Of a stretch of 64,000 nucleotides of DNA, positions 58,557 through 64,000 are shown piece after piece. The notes beneath the pieces were generated by a model. The model was given only the letters and a program-made list of their open reading frames with translations, had not been told where the DNA came from and did not search any database. A program made the position numbers and the translations under genes. The DNA comes from Parasitella parasitica (Eukaryota > Mucoromycota > Mucoromycetes > Mucorales > Mucoraceae): the NCBI GenBank assembly GCA_025201805.1, contig MU619256.1, positions 30,181 to 94,180 on the forward strand, read 5' to 3'. Each line of letters begins with the position of its first letter. Position 1 is the stretch's first letter.

Positions 58557-60148
58557 ATGAAATTGGTCAGCTGTTTCGTTTATGCAGCCATTATTTTTTC
58601 TTTAAACTCGGAAGCAGCAAAAAGTGACTCTAAACTACTAAGAATACCTATTAGACACAGAGATGTCTTCTCTGCAACCAGCAGAAAAAGAGCTATTAAT
58701 GATATTTCTTTGTACAATGCAAATGGAAAAGAGTACTTGATTGAGATTGGCATTGGATCGCCTCCTCAGTTCTTCAACGTCACCTTAGATACAGGAAGGT
58801 ATGTTTGCGTGTGTCGGGTATATATAACTTATATGCATCAAACAATTAAGTGATTTTAACGCATAATAGTGCTGATTGCTGGGTTCCTGTTCAGTCATGT
58901 CCTACTTCCATGTGTCCCCATGCTCGTTTCAATTACCAAAAATCGAGCTCGTTCAAAGCCTTACCTCAGCAACTTGACATTAACTATGGTCTCGGCTCTG
59001 CAAAGGGCTCGTATGGTTCAGATACTTTGACATTAGGTTCTGTGGATGGTGTGTCGTTGTCAAATTTCACTGTGGGATTGGTATCAAACACCAACAACAT
59101 CTTGATGATATCTCAAACAGAGGAGGACGCACCGTCCAACGGCATTTTTGGTTTAGGTTATCCTAATCTTAGCTTAAAGACAGGAGATAAGCCCGGCCAT
59201 TTTGTTATGGGCTTGTACCAAGTCAAGGCCATCAGCGAGCCTATTTTTTCTATCTTCTTGAATGCTCAATCTGCCTATGGAAACACCGGAGAGATGCTTC
59301 TAGGCGGTATTGATAAAAGTAGATACACTGGCCAGCTGCAGTATGCTCCTATTGTCAGTTACGATGTATCTACTTTTATGGTAACACCCAATTTGGGAAC
59401 TAACATGACTAATAAAGAAGCAAATAGCCGGGAATCATATCTTTACTGGGCGGTACCTGGCCAGGGAGTTGAAACCTCCAGTGGCTACAAACATGAGAGC
59501 AAGACGCTGCAAGGATACATTCTGGACACGGGCACAACATTGACATATGTACCTCGATCTGTGGCTAAATCCATCGTCATGTCTGTTACGCAAAATGCGA
59601 AAACGACACAACTAGATGCAATTGATGATGTCTTTCGGGTCAGCTGCTCAACAGCCAAGCTAGAAGGCGCTGTCTCCTTTTTAGTGTCGCCTTCTCCAAC
59701 AACTGCATCCACTAGTCCAATCTCAATTCGAGTTCCAATTTCTGATTTGGTCATACCACTGGATGATGCGCGCACAGCCGATTCTTCTAAATCATGCATG
59801 TTTGGTATTGCACCATCTCCAGCAGGATTGGATTTAACATCGGGAGAAACATGGATTTTGGGTGAGTCCACGCTGCGGTCACTCTATACTGTATTTGATT
59901 TGAAAGAGAATCGAATTGGGCTAGCCAAGTTAGCCAGCAGTGGGGGAGGATATAATAGCAACACAACTGCTCATGGAAGAAGCAATAATAGCAGCAGCAG
60001 CATTGCCGCCAATGAGTCCAATTCCAAGTCTAAGTCTGCGCCTTCTGCTGCATCATCAGCAGCAGCGTCAGCGTCAATTCTCATTTGCTCTTTATTACCT
60101 GCAATCTCTATGATGATGCTAGTCATTGTGATGTGTTTCATATTGTGA
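58557..60148 (+). CDS. Yapsin-like GPI aspartic protease, copy 1
   Basis: Two exons (58557..58798, 58870..60148) give 506 aa. A signal peptide (KLVSCFVYAAIIFSLNSEA) is followed by a propeptide ending in a basic SRKRA site suited to Kex2-type cleavage. The first catalytic motif DTGSAD has its Asp at residue 78 and is split by the intron; the second, LDTGTTL, has Asp300. A Ser/Ala/Asn-rich C-terminal stalk ends in a hydrophobic tail (PAISMMMLVIVMCFIL), as for a GPI signal. Yapsin-type enzymes process wall and secreted proteins at the cell surface. After DTGSAD the usual Leu-Trp is Cys-Trp (ADCWVPVQSC), giving an extra cysteine near the active site. First of three tandem copies. Confidence 0.93.
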
Positions 60149-60379
60149 TACTTCTTAATTCGGCGGATAAAAAAACATGAATGCACCTAGTTTTCATGAC
60201 GTTTTCCCCCACCAGGCTTCTCTTCCCCCAATGGTGAAGCCTTTTTCGATGTGGTTTTTGTCTCGGGACTAGAATCGGTGTATATTGAAAATTATAGAAA
60301 ATGATAAAATGCAATAAAATAATCCCTCGTTCATCTATTCTGTTTGTTTGTTTGTTTCTCTCTCGCAACAAAGCAGAAA

Positions 60380-61924
60380 ATGAAAATTACCTTTGCAATT
60401 CTGGCTCTGGCGGCAGTCGTTAATGCGGAAGCAGCATCAGCAGCACCAGAAGACGGAATTCTTCGCTCAACAATTATCAAAAACCCTCGTCAGTCAAATC
60501 CATTACAGGTCGCACGAAGACGATACCAACTCCTCAACAAGCGAAATTTCGATAAAAGAGACCCGTTCAATGCCGCCTTGTACAATGACCAAGGCTCTCA
60601 GTATCTCATTGAAGTTGGCATCGGAACTCCCCCTCAGCATTTCGCTGTGACTCTGGATACTGGTAGTGCAGACCTTTGGGTGCCTTCCACCAAATGCCCT
60701 ACTAGCTCATGCCCGTTCTACCGATTTGACACTTCAAATTCATCGACATTCAAGGCTCTCGACAAGCCCTTTGGCATCCAATACGGCATTGGAAGCGTCA
60801 ATGGCACCTACGCAACGGATACGGTCTCAGTTGGCGGTGCATCCATCCCGAATCAGCAGTTTGGTCTTGCTTCAATAACCCAGGACATTATGCAACCTAA
60901 TCCCTCGGCTGGTGGTGTAGGTTCCAACACGCCAGAGCCATTCAATACATCGAGCTCAAACACTGTGGAGGCAAACGGCATTCTGGGCCTCGGCTTTCCT
61001 TCATTAACGCAAGCTAACAGTCAAGGCGAAGGGGCTTACAATCCATTTGTCTTTAATCTGGCCTCGCAAAACGTCATCAAGGAGCCCATTTTTTCCATCT
61101 TTCTAAACAGCATCTCAGAGCCGAATTGGTCCGGTGAGATCATCTTTGGCGGCATTGATCAAACAAAGTTCGAGGGCGAATTAACCTATCTGCCCGTTGC
61201 CAGCTTGACAGCCAGGTCTTCATCAGGGAGTTCTTCTTCATCTAGTAGTCGCAATGCTGGCTACTACTACTGGATGGTGTATGGTCAAGGTTTGGGTGTC
61301 AAGAACTCTAATACTGGGTCTAACCCAAGTTGGAGATTGCGTGAAGTCGGCGCATTTATCTTGGACACTGGTACCACATTAACGTATCTACCAACCTCGG
61401 TTGCCACTGACATTGTTACTGCGTTTGCTGGTGAGGACAACTACGCTTTGGATCGTCAATCGGGCGTCTTTATCGTCGACTGCGCTACTGCCAAGAGCCC
61501 TGCCGTTTTCCAGCTGCAAATGTCTCAATCGAGCTCAGCCAGCGACAGTCCTTTGACGCTTAGCGTGCCTGCTTCGGAACTGGTTATCCCTATCGACGGA
61601 ACGTCTGCTGATAATGCACGGGTATGTATGTTTGGCATTGCTCCTTTGGGAGGCGCAGGAGGTATCGGATCAAATATGTACCTTGTTGGTGATTCTGTAC
61701 TGCGCTCTGCCTACATGGTGTTTGATATGGGCCAAAATCGTATTGGTCTTGCGGCAAATAAGAACATTGGCGGTTCCATCACAGTTGGTAATGGCACAGC
61801 CAATTCTTCTCCTGGTGCCTCGAGCACTGAAAGCTCTTCTGGTGGTGATCAATCTATGAAGTCTTCCATTGCAATCACTGTTGGTGCTTTAGTGATTACT
61901 TCGCTTATTATGGCTGCCCATTAG
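60380..61924 (+). CDS. Yapsin-like GPI aspartic protease, copy 2
   Basis: Single exon, 514 aa from the ATG at 60380. Signal peptide (KITFAILALAAVVNAEAASA), propeptide with dibasic sites (NKRNFDKRD), then YLIEVGIGTPPQHFAVTLDT with DTGSADLWVP (Asp93) and FILDTGTTLTYLP (Asp329). A Ser-rich stalk and hydrophobic C-terminus (IAITVGALVITSLIMAA) predict GPI attachment. Compared with copies 1 and 3 it lacks the intron that splits the codon after the first DTG. Codon choice is visibly more GC-rich and regular (TCC, GGC, CTC), suggesting high expression or a different history. The 231-bp spacer upstream is its promoter. Confidence 0.94.
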   Translation: MKITFAILALAAVVNAEAASAAPEDGILRSTIIKNPRQSNPLQVARRRYQLLNKRNFDKRDPFNAALYNDQGSQYLIEVGIGTPPQHFAVTLDTGSADLWVPSTKCPTSSCPFYRFDTSNSSTFKALDKPFGIQYGIGSVNGTYATDTVSVGGASIPNQQFGLASITQDIMQPNPSAGGVGSNTPEPFNTSSSNTVEANGILGLGFPSLTQANSQGEGAYNPFVFNLASQNVIKEPIFSIFLNSISEPNWSGEIIFGGIDQTKFEGELTYLPVASLTARSSSGSSSSSSSRNAGYYYWMVYGQGLGVKNSNTGSNPSWRLREVGAFILDTGTTLTYLPTSVATDIVTAFAGEDNYALDRQSGVFIVDCATAKSPAVFQLQMSQSSSASDSPLTLSVPASELVIPIDGTSADNARVCMFGIAPLGGAGGIGSNMYLVGDSVLRSAYMVFDMGQNRIGLAANKNIGGSITVGNGTANSSPGASSTESSSGGDQSMKSSIAITVGALVITSLIMAAH

Positions 61925-62966
61925 GCAAAAAATCTTGTATTATACATGTCGGTGTGAATGGCTGCATAAACAACGACTAATCTTTCTTTCGTGTAATATC
62001 TGCTACCTTTGTAATTAACACCCTATTCAAATATATAAAATGTAAAATGAAATAATAAAACTCATAACAAACAAAAATCAACCTACGTTCCGAAAACGAA
62101 GATAGCTATAGCATGTCATGATAAAAATATAGACGTATAGATATTACTGTATGTAGTAGAAACCCAGGCATAAAACATTAGCTGGCCATAAACAGGCAAA
62201 CCTTTCATCTGACTTTATATTGTTTATAAGCTCAGGAATTCGATTTGAATAGAGAATATATCTACATAAAAACTTCTTGTACGGTATGTTGTTACTTACT
62301 ACACTCAAATTTCTTGTCTTTTGCATGGCTATTGTGTTTGTTGAGAGTGTCATCTTTAGGGAAGCGAGGAGTAATATGTGGAATAGAATTCCACTATTTC
62401 AAAAAGCTTTTCAAATAAATGATGTCCTATTTTATTATTGCTTTATCGCTTTGATTTTAATTTTTTGTTCTGCTGAAAGGATCGACCGAATAAAAAGTAA
62501 CGTAATGTTTTGCTAATGATGTATTTAGCCACTGTACACAGAGGAAAATTGATTTTAGAACGACAATATATGTATACATTAAGGTATCGCTATTTTTGCC
62601 GTCCTATACATTTGCAAGTGGTAGCAGACTATAATCGCAATGGATAATTGTCTAGTTAAACCTTCGGACCATGTATACTTCTGAACTATAGCAATACAAT
62701 ATTATGCTGAAACATCAGCTATCTCGTAAATTTGGGAGGAAATGACCTCATTGTCATTGATTCACTTGGACTAAACGGGGGTCTCAACATCGCACGTGCA
62801 ATAAGCAAACTTGCTTGATACCTAAAAGCAACCGAGAAAAACATCACTTAATGAGATCACTTACTTATTTGTGATCTCATAACTTTAATCGAGGGGTTTG
62901 ACTTTTCATCTCACGAATATGCATTAAAACCTATACGAAAGTGTTTTTAGATGATATTGACTTTGT
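61925..62966. other. Spacer between protease copies 2 and 3
   Basis: 1042 bases with no recognised gene. The frame 62277-62516 (hydrophobic, MLLLTTLKFLVFCMAIVF) has no supporting context. A perfect 10-bp inverted repeat lies at 62851-62880. A CTATAGCATGTCAT word near 62106 recalls the 48.1-kb repeats. Confidence 0.5.
62851..62880 (+). repeat. Perfect 10-bp inverted repeat
   Basis: ATGAGATCAC and GTGATCTCAT flank a 10-base spacer, about 90 bases upstream of the third protease start. It could be a dimeric regulator site or a chance hairpin. Confidence 0.7.
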
Positions 62967-64000
62967 ATGCACTGTTCCACGATGATTAAAATTGTGATTC
63001 TATTCATCTATCTGTTTATTGTTACTCCAGCGCAGACTAATGGAAAAACCATATCTTTACCAATAGAAAAAAAGTATCATTATTATCAAGAAAAAATACA
63101 AAGGAGAGCACCTACACATAATATCCAGTTGTATAACAATGAAGGAGCCGAATATCTAATCAGTATTGGTATCGGAACACCCGTACAGAACTTTACTGTT
63201 TCTGTAGACACCGGAAGGTAGCATATAACAGCATGATATTTATTCATGCATTGACATTTGCCTATTTACACATCTAGCTCTGACCTATGGGTACCTAGCA
63301 TTTCTTGTTCTGAACAAGAATGTCCATATAATCGATTTGATCCTTCAAAATCCTCTACGTTTTCAACTGTCAACGATACACCCTCTTTTTACATTGCGTA
63401 TGGTATTGGATCAGTAAATGGCACGTTTGCAAAAGATAGTGTACATTTAGGAGACGCATACCTTTCTCAGCAAATATTTGGCATGGCCTCATCAACAAAA
63501 GATTTAATATTCATGTCGAGTTCGCCTTCCAATGGCATTCTGGGACTAGGCTATCCTGCTTTGACTACCGGAGATACCAAGTATGATCCATTTGTTTTCC
63601 GACTGCAAAAGGAAGGCCTCATTGAAAAGCCTGTGTTTTCCATAAGCATGGGTTCTGTGAATGATCACGGCTGGGTAGGTGAGATTTTATTAGGTGGTAA
63701 AAATCCAGAAAAATACGTGGGAGACATAGCATACGAGCCTGTATGGGGCGATAATATATATTGGATGGTTGCTGGAAAGTCGATTCAAGTCGTCAAGGAG
63801 ACGACGCAAAGTGAGGTTATTCTCAATGATACATTTGAATCTGTACGAGGCTTAATTATTGATACTGGTACTACCTTGACATATATGGACCATGTCCTTG
63901 CGGATGAGATTGTCCGCATGGTGGCGGATAAAGTTGTATTCGATCAAGCGTCAGGAACCTATATAATTGATTGTGGGGTCAAAGGAGACGCAACCACTGA
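62967..64000 (+). CDS. Aspartic protease, copy 3, cut by window end
   Basis: Exons 62967..63217 and 63278..>64000. Translation may start at 62967 or, better for a signal peptide, at 62982 (MIKIVILFIYLFIVTPAQT). The propeptide ends with a KIQRRAP basic site. YLISIGIGTPVQNFTVSVDT leads to the first DTGSSDLWVP, split by an intron at the same codon position as in copy 1. The second motif IIDTGTTLTYM is present. The C-terminus, and so GPI anchoring, cannot be judged. Third member of the tandem array, same strand, 1.04 kb after copy 2. Confidence 0.92.

Noticed and set aside
62277-62516. Hydrophobic 79-aa frame between protease copies
   Set aside because: No family resemblance, no promoter or splice context; AT-rich DNA often yields such frames.

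Overview
The window looks like nuclear DNA of an early-diverging filamentous fungus, most likely a mucoralean member of the Mucoromycota. The evidence is the gene content: velvet factor, CYP61/ERG5, GH18 chitinase, a ubiquitin-L40 fusion, yapsin-like GPI aspartic proteases and a BRE4-like membrane protein. Genes are compact, with many 50-80 bp GT-AG introns, and the intergenic DNA is AT-rich. A decayed Tc1/mariner-like element resembles families I know from Mucorales genomes. The genus assignment is inference. I joined exons by hand, using GT/AG sites, reading-frame phase and family sequence; coordinates are exact only where the phase closes.

Layout. 1-741 (-): 3'-truncated velvet gene. 1409-1872 (-): small membrane/coiled-coil protein. 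2754-3584 (+): Rho-type GTPase. 4150-4950 (-): a gene that looks broken. 6608-9616 (-): SCYL2-type pseudokinase. 9784-11234 (+): RAD60/NIP45 SUMO-like protein. 11422-13672 (+): secreted PEBP-like protein with a long acidic repeat tail. 14110-15079 (-): ERF4/Golgin-A7-like palmitoyltransferase subunit. 16799-18131 (-): secreted chitinase, divergent from ubiquitin-L40 (18873-19387, +). 19800-23080 (-): VPS41. 23289-23975 (+): PBDC1. 24334-26058 (+): L-2-hydroxyglutarate dehydrogenase. 26440-27405: decayed Tc1/mariner-like transposase. 29172-30012 (+): unknown protein. 30518-32180 (+): ERG5. 32516-33352 (+): BED zinc-finger protein with a hAT-like segment. 34655-37095: eroded element bounded by ~120-bp inverted repeats. 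37629-38322 (+): MIX17/CHCHD2. 38531-38764: IF1-like frame with an in-frame stop. 38950-40613 (+): mitochondrial dehydrogenase kinase. 40758-42286 and 42792-44689 (-): questin-oxidase-like protein and cytochrome P450. 44871-46717 (-): RFWD3-like RING/WD40 ligase. 46.7-49.2 kb: gene-free AT-rich DNA. 49212-52910 (-): BRE4-like transporter. 53385-54754 (-): GDP-mannose transporter. 56113-56531 (-): small unknown. 58557-64000 (+): tandem array of three aspartic proteases, the last cut by the window edge.

There is no operon logic here, but some themes recur. Wall and secretion functions include chitinase, GDP-mannose import to the Golgi, GPI aspartic proteases and the acidic PEBP protein. Vesicle traffic is represented by VPS41, SCYL2, ERF4 and Rho. 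Mitochondrial functions include L2HGDH, MIX17, the kinase and the IF1 remnant. The least conventional objects are the PEBP-acidic-repeat fusion, the adjacent P450/questin-oxidase-like pair, the BED/hAT-derived gene, the protease array with one intronless copy, and the inverted-repeat element.
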